A stretch of DNA of 64,000 nucleotides from Maridesulfovibrio sp. GTDB lineage: Bacteria; Desulfobacterota; Desulfovibrionia; Desulfovibrionales; Desulfovibrionaceae. Both the position numbers and the translations under genes were made by a program. The notes beneath the pieces were generated by a model. That model made no database searches. It was not told where the DNA came from and worked only from the letters and a program-made list of their open reading frames with translations. Shown here piece by piece: positions 16,488-26,000 of this stretch. Location of the stretch: assembly GCF_963667685.1 (NCBI RefSeq), contig NZ_OY763930.1:2277501-2341500 (forward strand), written 5' to 3'. Within the stretch, counting starts at the first letter, position 1. Each line of letters begins with the position of its first letter.

Positions 16488-16914
16488 TATAGAAGTATAT
16501 TTCAGGACATTCAGTTGCTGGCCGACAGCCGATTCTTCCGGGGGGAAGGGGATATTAGTCTTGGTGGCTGAGATATATTCCATACGGGATACAGCAACCA
16601 AAGAATAAGTTTGTGCACTGATACAAGTTGTACAGGATATCAAGCTGTTACCGGTGTCGATGGAGTATCAGTACTGAGATGGTGTGATGTTTAAATAGAT
16701 CTTGCATTAAGTTGGTATGTGATAATACCAATGTATTTTTATTGAAATATAATGATTTATTACTGTGTTTGATTGAAAAGTCCAAAGATACATTGATGAA
16801 TGTCATTCGTATTTTGTTTGTGAAAGTAAATTTTCATTTTTTTTTGACTTGCTATATTAAAATAGATTATTATCTGTATATAGTGGGGTAATTTAAAAAA
16901 CAAGTGAGCATATT
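16488..16914. other. AT-rich gap with promoter of the FecR-RTX gene
   Basis: No credible gene. Near the downstream end a sigma-70-type promoter is visible: TTGACT at 16844-16849 and TATTAT at 16868-16873, spacing 18 nt. Around 16623-16660 lies a stretch resembling another intergenic site at 48218-48258 (see findings). Confidence 0.6.
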
Positions 16915-19116
16915 ATGCCTCCAGAAGCAGGTCAGCAATCAATCGGTGTTGTACTCGCTGCTAATGGCGAGGTTTTTCTGCGTTCTGAATCAGGTATCCG
17001 GCAGGTGGAAGCTGGCGCTGAAGTTTTCCGGGGAGAAGAATTAGTTACCGGATCAGGCAGTGCGGCAGAAGTCCGTTTCGTGGATGATACCCTGCTTTCG
17101 CAGGGTGCTGATTCCAAAATATCACTTGATGATTACGTATTTAGTGACTCTTCCTCTGATGCTGAATTACTCTTCAAAATGAGTCAGGGCACTTTCCGTA
17201 TGGTGACCGGGAAGATAGCAGAACAGAATCCAGACCGCTTTCAGGTCGGTACACCTCTTGCCACGATCGGTATTCGTGGAACTACCATAATCAGCGAAAT
17301 TATCCCCGGCGGCGGGGAAAAAATAGGTGTAGAAGAAATTCATGCCGGTAAAGCCCTTTTGGTTCAATCCCTCAGTGGTGAAATACGGGCTATATCCAGC
17401 CCGCGTGAGCTTGTTGATATTGCCGTGTCAGGGCAGCTAGGCTCTGTCCGCTCCATGAGTCTTGCGGAGTTTAATTCATTTCGGGAGATTGCGCCCAGTG
17501 CGATTCAGCAGGAACGCGAAATCCGGCAGCAGCGGGAAGAACAGCAGGATACCCCTGAAAACCAGGTTCCTGAGGATCAGGATACAGAAGACCAGGGGCA
17601 GAATGCTCAGGGCGGTGATGAAGGTCAAACCGAAGGTGGAGAAATCGGTGGTCCTGTTGTTTCAGGAGAAGGAGTGCTTAATCCGGCAGGTGGTGTGCTT
17701 GATCCCGGAGCAGGAGTAGTCGCACATGCAATCGGATTTACCGGAGCGGAAGCTATTCTGGAACAACTTGTGGAGGCAGCTGATCCGGAATCTGCTGATG
17801 AAGTGGTCGCAGGGCTTGAAGAACTGGCTGAAGAGATTCTAGAAGCTGTGGAGTCTGGTGATGGAGAAGCTGTTCAGCAGCTCCTGAACGCTCTGGGAAA
17901 TGAGGTTTCAGAAATTATTGATGAATTGGTGTCCGGAAATTTACAGCAGTTTGCCGGGCAGACCGAAGAGCAGATCCTCAATAATATTGGGCAGGTACTC
18001 GCTGATAATGACGTTCCGGAACTCAATTCTGAAACAGAAGGACAGACTTATACATCAAGCGATGGAACCAACTTTATTCATGGCGACGGGTCTCCTTGGG
18101 TGGGAACAGATAATGACGACTACTACTTCGGTGCTGAAACTTGTGAAAGTCTTTCCGGTATGGGCGGAAATGATGTCATTTATGGTAACGGCGGTAATGA
18201 CACTATAAGCGGTGGTACAGGAAATGACAGTGTTACCGGTAACGGCGGTAATGATATTATTACCGGAAATTCCGGTAATGATGTGCTTAGTGGAGGAGCC
18301 GGTGAAGATACGATAAATGGCGGTGGTGGCACTGATACGATTTCCGGAGGTACGGAAGATGACGTTATAATAGCTAGTTCAGGCTACTATGACTTAGTCG
18401 ATGGCGGTGACGGGATTGATACTCTGGATCTCTCCGAAATGTCGCCCGTGCATGGAGCATTTGTTAATTTGGTTTCCAGTGATCCTCACCTGCCAAATAA
18501 TTATACTGGAATAGCTTCAATGGATTCGGAAGTGACTTTCTTTACCGATATTGAAAGAGTTATCGGAACAGCTGAAAGTGATACCATACTAGGAAACGGT
18601 GCAGATAATGATTTCTTCGGCGGCGACGGAGCAGACTCGATTTCCGGTGCAGGTGGTAATGACAGCCTTGTCGGTGGTGCCGGGATTGACACACTCGATG
18701 GTGGACCCGGTACTGACATACTAGAAGGTGGACTTGGCAGTGATATTCTGGATGGCGGCAGCGACAATGACACAGACAAATTCTGGTATAATCTTTTGGC
18801 TGAAGCAGGAGATTCTATTAAGAACTTTGCAGCCGGAACAGATAAATTTATGTTTAATTATACAGAATTCTCTGTATCAAGTCCAAGTACTCCTTGTGTC
18901 GCAAACTCAGGGTATGATGGCTACTCGGGAACAGTGGCTTCCGGTGGTTCAACCGATAAGGTTTTTATCTTGGTCGATGACGGTGTTGCAATGAATCCGG
19001 ACTACCTCTGGTATGACGATAACGGTACCGGTGTCAGCGGCGGGGCAACGCTTATAGCTACACTTGAAGCAGGAACCTCAATGGATACAACGGATGTTGA
19101 AGTCTTTTCAGCATAA
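16915..19116 (+). CDS. Secreted FecR-domain / RTX calcium-binding protein
   Basis: A 733-residue protein without an N-terminal signal peptide. Residues about 10-150 form a FecR-type domain (GEVFLRSESG, ELVTGSGSAAEVRF, LATIGIRGTT). Next come a Gln/Glu-rich linker (200-250) and an acidic helical stretch (275-370). From about residue 405 on there are nonapeptide RTX repeats of the GGxGxD type (for instance GGNDVIYGNGGNDTISGG), in two blocks. The C-terminal 110 residues with LVDDGVAMNPDYLWYDDNG resemble the end domain used for type I secretion. It should be exported by an ABC-type secretion system and fold on binding calcium. No secretion genes are adjacent. Function unknown; surface or matrix protein is likely. 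Confidence 0.82.
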   Translation: MPPEAGQQSIGVVLAANGEVFLRSESGIRQVEAGAEVFRGEELVTGSGSAAEVRFVDDTLLSQGADSKISLDDYVFSDSSSDAELLFKMSQGTFRMVTGKIAEQNPDRFQVGTPLATIGIRGTTIISEIIPGGGEKIGVEEIHAGKALLVQSLSGEIRAISSPRELVDIAVSGQLGSVRSMSLAEFNSFREIAPSAIQQEREIRQQREEQQDTPENQVPEDQDTEDQGQNAQGGDEGQTEGGEIGGPVVSGEGVLNPAGGVLDPGAGVVAHAIGFTGAEAILEQLVEAADPESADEVVAGLEELAEEILEAVESGDGEAVQQLLNALGNEVSEIIDELVSGNLQQFAGQTEEQILNNIGQVLADNDVPELNSETEGQTYTSSDGTNFIHGDGSPWVGTDNDDYYFGAETCESLSGMGGNDVIYGNGGNDTISGGTGNDSVTGNGGNDIITGNSGNDVLSGGAGEDTINGGGGTDTISGGTEDDVIIASSGYYDLVDGGDGIDTLDLSEMSPVHGAFVNLVSSDPHLPNNYTGIASMDSEVTFFTDIERVIGTAESDTILGNGADNDFFGGDGADSISGAGGNDSLVGGAGIDTLDGGPGTDILEGGLGSDILDGGSDNDTDKFWYNLLAEAGDSIKNFAAGTDKFMFNYTEFSVSSPSTPCVANSGYDGYSGTVASGGSTDKVFILVDDGVAMNPDYLWYDDNGTGVSGGATLIATLEAGTSMDTTDVEVFSA

Positions 19117-19122
19117 AAGAGT

Positions 19123-19152
19123 ACTAAAAGCCGCCTCAAGGCGGCTTTTAGT
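19123..19152 (+). terminator. Intrinsic terminator after the FecR-RTX gene
   Basis: A perfect 13-bp stem, ACTAAAAGCCGCC / GGCGGCTTTTAGT, with a TCAA loop. Confidence 0.9.
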
Positions 19153-19271
19153 CAGCGAAAATTCTTGCAAATTCCATCATTTTTTTATCTAACTATAATT
19201 AATGCTGCATGAAACCGGGATTTATCCTGGACGCTGTGCTTGAACCTGTGAATCTAAAGGAAGGTGGAAAC

Positions 19272-19853
19272 ATGAGCAGAATCGATGAGATTCTCGGCAG
19301 GATGGATGATCTGGAAAAAGAACTCCGCGTTGAGTTGCAGGATATGAAAAGCGAACTCCTGTACACCGTGCAAAAGAAAAAAGTCCGTTTCAGTGCGGAG
19401 GTAAAAGCCAAGCACCATGAACTGGCCGCCAAGTGGAGCGATTATGTTTATGATTCCGGTGTTTGGGTTATCCTGACCATCCCGTTTATCTGGATGCCGC
19501 TGGTTCCGGCCCTGATGCTTGATGTTGCCACATGGCTTTATCAGCTGATGTGTTTTCCGGTTTACGGAATACCACGCGTGCGCAGACGTGACTATGTGGT
19601 TATCGATCGTCATTCATTGAAATACTTGAACTTTATAGAAAAAGTAAACTGCTATTACTGCGGTTACTTCAACGGATTAATTGGCTTTGTGCGTGAGGTC
19701 GCGGCCCGTACAGAACAGTACTGGTGTCCTATTCGACACGCACGTCCTGTCAAATCCGTACATAGCCGCTATCGCCACTTCTTCCCTTACGGTGACGCAG
19801 AAGGCTACCGTAAAGGTCTGAGCGAAGTACGAGAAAAATTTGATGATGTTTAA
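19272..19853 (+). CDS. Membrane-associated protein of unknown function with Cys pairs
   Basis: A 193-residue protein. It has an N-terminal coiled coil (residues 1-50), one or two hydrophobic segments (about 60-92, VWVILTIPFIWMPLVPALML and on), then a conserved-looking soluble part with NCYYCGYFNGL and YWCPIRHA. The ATG at 19272 is chosen because AAAGGAAGGTGG lies just upstream; an in-frame ATG at 19209 has no site. The two cysteine motifs could bind metal or a cofactor. I have seen similar proteins annotated only as hypothetical. Stand-alone gene. Confidence 0.65.
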   Translation: MSRIDEILGRMDDLEKELRVELQDMKSELLYTVQKKKVRFSAEVKAKHHELAAKWSDYVYDSGVWVILTIPFIWMPLVPALMLDVATWLYQLMCFPVYGIPRVRRRDYVVIDRHSLKYLNFIEKVNCYYCGYFNGLIGFVREVAARTEQYWCPIRHARPVKSVHSRYRHFFPYGDAEGYRKGLSEVREKFDDV

Positions 19854-19856
19854 GAT

Positions 19857-19955
19857 TGTCTCCGGCGGCTGGGGAAGGGAAAAGTTTTGGGATTCTTAAA
19901 CCCTTTTCCAAAAGGATTTAAGCCCGCCAGGACGATCCCTGAAAGGCCGTCGGAG
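19857..19955. repeat. Interspersed intergenic repeat (CTCCGGCGGC family)
   Basis: Begins with GTCTCCGGCGGCTGGGG, and contains AAAAGTTTTGGGATTC and a purine-rich AAAAGG palindromic core in the opposite orientation to the copy at 37218, ending with GCCGTCGGAGGC. Two ends in opposite orientation make this a composite or double copy. Confidence 0.7.
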
Positions 19956-19962
19956 GCATAAC

Positions 19963-20703
19963 CTAGATAATATCCTGCAGAATTCTTTTAAATCTCAGAG
20001 TCACACCCTGTACGATTTTGCTTTGTGCGGTGTTGTCACCCCCGGCATAGACAGCTGCCTGAAGTCTTTCGCGGGAACGGTAGGAAGTGAATCCGTCGTC
20101 CTGATCCTGCCAATCGATCTGGGTATCGTCGAACTGAACGATAAATTTACGTTTCTTGGCATATTTATCCACAATTCCGAGCACAACATCCGCAACCATA
20201 ATGTAAGTATCCTGAGTTACATACTGTCCGATAATGGCTCCTATTGCCGCGCCGGACGCAGAGCCGAGTACCAGCGAATCCAATGTCTGTCCAACGCTGC
20301 CGCCCATGTAGGCTCCCCCAGCTCCGCCCCAGAGGCTGAGCTCATTTACCATATCCTGTGAAATCTGGCCGGAGTAGCGCAGGTTGATGTCCAGGTGCAT
20401 GGAGTATTTTCCTGTTTTTACAACCTTGTATCCTTTCTCGGTGTAGGCTCGTTCAAGAGTTCTGCGTAGAGCCTTGAGATTGATGGCAGGGTCGCCTGAA
20501 GTATTACGTATCGTCAGTTTTATTACCGGGCTATCAAATTGCGAGGCATCAACAACAAAGTTGCTGCTGGTCATGGAGCCGTACATCAGTCCGGTATTTT
20601 CTTCGCGGACCATGCCCATCCGTTGCTTGCTGCGGCATCCGGTCATGAGAACCAGTGCCATAAGCATTACCACTGTCGTCAGGATGAAAATACGTTTTTT
20701 CAA
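19963..20703 (-). CDS. TraT-like outer membrane lipoprotein
   Basis: A 246-residue lipoprotein: hydrophobic signal then lipobox LMTGC (cysteine near residue 23). The rest matches the TraT complement-resistance/surface-exclusion family, including the glycine-rich hydrophobic stretches LWGGAGGAYMGGSVG and LVLGSASGAAIGAIIGQY typical of TraT. The start codon is TTG with GGGAG seven nt upstream; no ATG fits the signal peptide. It lies 11 nt downstream of the lipoprotein protease gene, in one unit. No conjugation genes are present, so a plasmid-type exclusion role is unlikely; an envelope role is inferred. Confidence 0.85.
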   Translation of the reverse strand: MKKRIFILTTVVMLMALVLMTGCRSKQRMGMVREENTGLMYGSMTSSNFVVDASQFDSPVIKLTIRNTSGDPAINLKALRRTLERAYTEKGYKVVKTGKYSMHLDINLRYSGQISQDMVNELSLWGGAGGAYMGGSVGQTLDSLVLGSASGAAIGAIIGQYVTQDTYIMVADVVLGIVDKYAKKRKFIVQFDDTQIDWQDQDDGFTSYRSRERLQAAVYAGGDNTAQSKIVQGVTLRFKRILQDII

Positions 20704-20714
20704 TTCAAGGCTCC

Positions 20715-22955
20715 CTACTTACGGTACTTAATTCCGTATTGATCTAAAAAATTAATGACTTCGGCGTAGTGTACGGCGAAAGCTAGATTATCGACATCCG
20801 GATCGATCCGTTTCCATGTGTTAACTCCGACAACTTTGTTTTTATAAAATAGAGGGCCACCGGAGTTCCCGGGATTGATTGCAGCGTCAGTCTGTATATA
20901 GCGGATATTTATATCTCTACTGGGCAGGCTGTAGCTAGGCATCCGTCTGTAAGCACTGAAAATACCCCGGGTTATGGAGAAGAAATAACGTTCAGGGTGA
21001 CCGATGGCTTCAAGCGTTACCCCGGTAGGTATGGTGTTTTGTGTATAAAAACGGACAGGCTTGCCATGGGTGTTAACTTTAACCAGAGCGAGGTCACGGT
21101 ACGCATCGACAGCCATGACTTTGCCGAATGCTTCCATTTTGTTGTGCATCCGTATTTCCACAAAATCATTACGCTCCACCACATGATAGTTGGTAAGAAT
21201 GATGTTGTCTGTGACGAAAAAACCGCTTCCTGTACCAGACCTATCCGGGCTTAGCACTGCAACAGTTGAATCAAAGCGCGGATCATTTCCGGTGTCTGAT
21301 TCGTACTTGTCGCTATAAAATTCAGCCAGAGCCTTGTTGCGGTTGTTGAGAATTGTTTTTCTTATCTCGGCCATATTGCCGTATTTCTTGTCTTTATCTG
21401 CGTGCTCCAGATAGTAGTTGAGCATGTGCGAAAGGCGGACGGGCACAGGCTGCTTTTCCCAGTTGCGAACTTCCTTATCCGTATTGAAGCGCGAGGTCAG
21501 TTTGAGCTGGTCCGGGTCGTCAGGGTCGACTCCGTAAGCAATCTTAAAATTTTTTTCCTGAACAATATCAAAGAAGTCGGTGAAGTAAGTGCGGGCTTTG
21601 TGGTCAATGATTACGTATTGCACCGAAGCGATCTTGGCTGTACGCATGGGTACCACCCGAAAGCTGTATTTCTGGTAGATGGGCTTGTCGATCATCTTTG
21701 GGATGCTGGTGGCGTTGGCGACAGCCTCATTGTACTTCTGTTCTTCGATTGCGGCCTGATGAGCTGCGGAGGTGATGCCACTGGCTCCGATCCAGCCCAG
21801 AATGTGGGTGTTGTTGCGCTGGTTAAGCTCTTGACGCTTGAGCTTGAGTTGTTCAAGGCGCAGCTGGGCCTGATCGTAGGCGTGGTTATATCCTTCGCGG
21901 TATCCGGTAATGAGTTTGCTGCGGTAAGCCTTGGGTCTTGAAGTTTTGCGGTCTATTTTTGAGACAGTCTCGTTAATCAGGATTACAACGTCCGCGTCTT
22001 GGGCGGTCTTGGAACTGAACATTGCCGTCTTGCCCAGCATTTCTGTTTTTACTGGCAGGTCTACATCAAATCCGAGGCCGAACTCAATGCCGTGTTCTTT
22101 CATCAGACTTTTGCTGGTCACACGTACGAAAGCTATTTTGCAGTCCGGTACTTCGGTAACAGGAAACCCGAGCCGCTGGGCTTCCTTCATAGTTTTTATG
22201 ACCGTGCGGAAAGAGGGCGGATTGCCTTTGGATTCTTTTTCAAGAAGTTCACGGAAATAGTTGCCTTCGAGATTTCGCAGGGTTTCCGGCGGAATGATCT
22301 CCCCATACTCCTTGATCATGTGTGGCACACCTTCACCGTGTGCTGAAGCGACAGTGCGTTCAAGCAGAGCAGCCTGTGATTTTAGAAATTTGGTTTCGTC
22401 AAGTTTTACGGGATAGATGGAAAAGAAGTTAGGTCCTGTCTCCAGCGGATATTCTTTGAATTGGGCTAGTGCATCAGCCCTGATTTGCGATTCTTTTTCG
22501 TGGAATTTATTTTTCAGGTCGGCGAGTCCGGAGGGTGTCTGGCCTAAATCCCTTAGGATAATACTAGATTCGACGTTGCTGATAAGATCACGGGCATTGT
22601 CCAGCTTGAGGCGGATCAGAGTCCATTTTGCCGATTTTGCGGGCCAATGTATGGAAAGTACATTAGTTGTGGCTGCTGAAATCTTGGGGCGGTATCTTTT
22701 TTTCAGCGCAGAAGCAGCCTTGGTTATTTTCGCCATGGCTTTTGGATTTTCCAGAAAGTAATTCTGATTATCGAGCCATATCTGTTGCGCCTGAGTAAAT
22801 TGGTTCCGGTCCAGTGAACGGGCGAATTTATCTTCGGGATCTGAAGAAAGTACAGCTTCTTTGATATTTGTTTTTATTGATCGTCCGGCCCTGCATCCGC
22901 AAACAAGAAGTAGCAGAATAAGCAGGATCAGTCCTGCAAATTGTCTATTCAACAC
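20715..22955 (-). CDS. Trypsin-like serine protease lipoprotein
   Basis: A 746-residue protein with an N-terminal lipobox (LLVCGC, cysteine near 21) and a C-terminal trypsin-like domain from about residue 565. The catalytic triad is visible: LTNYHVV (His), YRDLALV (Asp) and NPGNSGGPL (Ser). There is no PDZ domain, unlike DegP/HtrA. Residues 30-560 are not a family I recognise and are probably helical with a coiled coil near residue 370. The gene probably begins at GTG (22955) or the next codon TTG, behind a GGGGGGAGG site. It forms a unit with the TraT-like gene, so both are probably periplasm-facing envelope proteins. Confidence 0.82.
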   Translation of the reverse strand: MLNRQFAGLILLILLLLVCGCRAGRSIKTNIKEAVLSSDPEDKFARSLDRNQFTQAQQIWLDNQNYFLENPKAMAKITKAASALKKRYRPKISAATTNVLSIHWPAKSAKWTLIRLKLDNARDLISNVESSIILRDLGQTPSGLADLKNKFHEKESQIRADALAQFKEYPLETGPNFFSIYPVKLDETKFLKSQAALLERTVASAHGEGVPHMIKEYGEIIPPETLRNLEGNYFRELLEKESKGNPPSFRTVIKTMKEAQRLGFPVTEVPDCKIAFVRVTSKSLMKEHGIEFGLGFDVDLPVKTEMLGKTAMFSSKTAQDADVVILINETVSKIDRKTSRPKAYRSKLITGYREGYNHAYDQAQLRLEQLKLKRQELNQRNNTHILGWIGASGITSAAHQAAIEEQKYNEAVANATSIPKMIDKPIYQKYSFRVVPMRTAKIASVQYVIIDHKARTYFTDFFDIVQEKNFKIAYGVDPDDPDQLKLTSRFNTDKEVRNWEKQPVPVRLSHMLNYYLEHADKDKKYGNMAEIRKTILNNRNKALAEFYSDKYESDTGNDPRFDSTVAVLSPDRSGTGSGFFVTDNIILTNYHVVERNDFVEIRMHNKMEAFGKVMAVDAYRDLALVKVNTHGKPVRFYTQNTIPTGVTLEAIGHPERYFFSITRGIFSAYRRMPSYSLPSRDINIRYIQTDAAINPGNSGGPLFYKNKVVGVNTWKRIDPDVDNLAFAVHYAEVINFLDQYGIKYRK

Positions 22956-23057
22956 ATCCTCCCCCCGGCAAAGCTTTCAGCTTTATACCGTCCTGAGAGG
23001 TGGTATCATAATAGTTTGTGCTATATCAAGAAGAACTGTACGGTTGTTAATTTAACA

Positions 23058-26000
23058 TTAACATTCTGGCGCAGACATCCGTTTATGCAACCGTTTGGCC
23101 TGTAGACAAAATGCTTCCAACCGCGCTTCAATAAGCTGGGGGAAAGGATTGCCGTCAGTCTCAATTGCCAGAAACGGCAGACGCGAGTCTTTTCCCAGCA
23201 GGGCTGTAGCCTTCTTCCCGGCTGATCCGGCACGGAATTTTTCGTTAAGCACTGCCTCTGCCACCCGCGATGGCATGCACCCGAATGGTCCGATGGAGAT
23301 AACTCCGCAGGAAGGGGACATGATCTCGTGAAGCGAGGCTCCAACTGTGAGAATTGCCTCGCCTGTGAGTTGTTCGGAAATATGCGGTTTGCCGTGGCTG
23401 ACCACTTCGCGCACATCAGGACCGGGATAGAAAAGCAATCCGCTGGCTTTCAGGATATGGCGGATACGCCGTTCAAAATATGATTTAACGCCTTGGGCGA
23501 GTAGAGTCTTGAGTCCGGTTTTACCTTCAATATTATTGCGATTCAGCCAGTCTGTGTATTTCATCCATTCCAGAACCGGGGCAACTCGAACGATAAACCC
23601 CTGTTCCGTAAGCCTCTCTGGAAGACTGCGCCGTGCAAGGGGATCATGGCGTACATATATTTCGCCCAACAGGGAGATAACCGGGTACATCTCCACAGGT
23701 TTTGCCAACTCAATGGTCGAAAGATCACCGGCTGCTTTGCGCAAGGCTTTGGAGAAAGTCTTCCAGTCAGCCATGGAGTCAAGAAGGTCCTGGCGGACCT
23801 GCCAGAAAAGTTTTAGGGCCGCGTCTTTGTCTCTGGCGGCGGTGGAAATGGTTGCGTGGATATCTTCCAGAATGGACCCGGTCACAATGCCCTGCCACAT
23901 GCCAAGGGTCACGGCTGTGCTTAATCCCCCGTACCCGTTGGTGGAGCTGGGTGCGAAGATGGCAAGGTTGGGGATCTCCAGCCGTTCGATGAGGTCGTTC
24001 ATGAATACGGAATACTGCCCGAAACGGCAGGGACCTTTGGCCTTGGGCATCAGGAACAGGGTTAACTCATTTTTATCACAGCTCTCAATGTGTTCCAGCA
24101 AAGCTCCGGCTGTCAGCTGTAGGGGCAGGCATTCTTTGCATGATGAATTGTTGCGCCCTTTCTTGAGTGCGGCCTCGCTGGCATGGCCAAGCACTTTGTA
24201 GCGAATGTTGTCCCGTTGCATGGAGGCGGCCAGAAAATCGGTGCTTATCTCGCCTAGACTTGGAATAAGCAGGGTCACTTTGGGATCGTTGACTGCATGC
24301 CATTTGCCATTGGAGTCGGTGATCCCGGTGATTTCATTGCGAACTTCGCAGCGCGCTGCCCTGAAAGTTTTTTGTTTGTTCTGCCGGGTTTCTTCCAGAT
24401 TGCTGAATCCGTCCACGATATCGAGAAAAGCTTCAATGCGGGTTTCAATTCCGGCATCGGCAGTGTGGCTGTCGAGTTCAAGGGTCAGCGAAGGTTTGCT
24501 GCCCATTACTTTGCGGAAATGACCGAGTAAAAACGAATCCGGTCCGCAGGAAAAGTTGGTGATGTATGTTCCGAAAAGTCTCGGATTTTCAGCTACAAGC
24601 TTGGCAGAATCCATGATCTGTTCCCCGGTGGCCCAGTACATGTTTAGTTCGCTGCCGCACCCACCGCTGCGTGGGAGCATATCGCAGGGTATGATAGTTA
24701 CGCCACGGGTTGCGAATTTGGTTGGGATTGATTTATTGGCCCATGAACTGAATGCATTGTACGGTCTGCCGAAAAGTACCATGCCCCGTTCGTCGCTATC
24801 CATATTGCGTAAAAAATCTTCGCCTTTTCTGCGCAGATCGGCAAAGAATTGTTCCTGATCGGCAAGCGCAGCTTCAAAGGCATCAATAGCCATGTTCAGA
24901 TCTATTTTTAATTCGGCTGCAATTTTGAGCATTGCTGTGCGTAGTTGTCCCTCGCCATTCTGCATGTGTAGCACAGGGGCCAGCAGCAACCGTTTCTCAA
25001 GTTCCGGGAAAGCTGCTTTCAGGTAGTAGGGCTCGCCCTGAACCAGCACGCAGGTGCAGGAGCGGTCTCCGCTTTTAAGCGGCATGGAGCGCAGGTGGGG
25101 TAGGAAAATGTAGTCGGTGTCCAGTTTCAACAACTCCCCCAGTCCCCCGTGGGCCAGTTCCACTGGGTGGCAGAAAGGCGCGCTTTTCTGTTCAATTGAA
25201 TCCGGGTCGGCTTTTTCCGGCATCCGGACTCCGAAGCCCATGCTTTTGAAAAATGTATTGAATAGTGGAAACCATGTATTCATCAGCAGTGAACGGTTCA
25301 TTCCGATAACCGGTTGACCTTCATGCGGTAGGCTCAAATCACGGAAAACACGTTTTTCGCGCCAGAGTACAAGGTCATCTCCAGGCTTGACGTCTTTTGA
25401 AATTTTGGAATTATCAAAACGGTTGCAGATACCGCCGAAAGGGAAAGTCCTGCCTTCCACCACAATACGGGCAATGCTGCACCCCAGATCGCATTCGCGA
25501 CCGGCTCCGTTGCAGGTGAAGGGAGTTTTGTAGCATACTTCGCGTTTTGAGAGTTCTGCGGGATCGAAATTCCCTTTGGAAACACTACCAAGCTCAGATC
25601 GTCTGGATGCTTCAAGAGCCACACCGAAAGCTCCGGTCAAACCGGGATGTGGTGGAACGATGATTTCCTGTCCTGTCAATGCGGCCATGGCTGTGGGCAC
25701 TGCTTTGTTGTAGCAGACCCCGCCTTGCATGAAAATTTTACTGCCTACTGTTCGGTTGCCTTTAACCCGGTTAGCGTAGTTGATACAGATGGAATAGACC
25801 AAACCGGCAACCATGTCTTCGAGCGGAACTCCTTCCTGCGCCGCAAGCTTGAGGTCCGAGCCGATGAAGGCTGCGCACTGGTCATTGAAGTTGGGAGGAT
25901 TATTCCCCTTGAAGGCAACTCCTGCGATGTCAGTGACATCGATGCCGAGGGTTTCCTTGGCGCTTTCTTCGAGGAATGATCCGGTCCCGGCGCTGCATGC

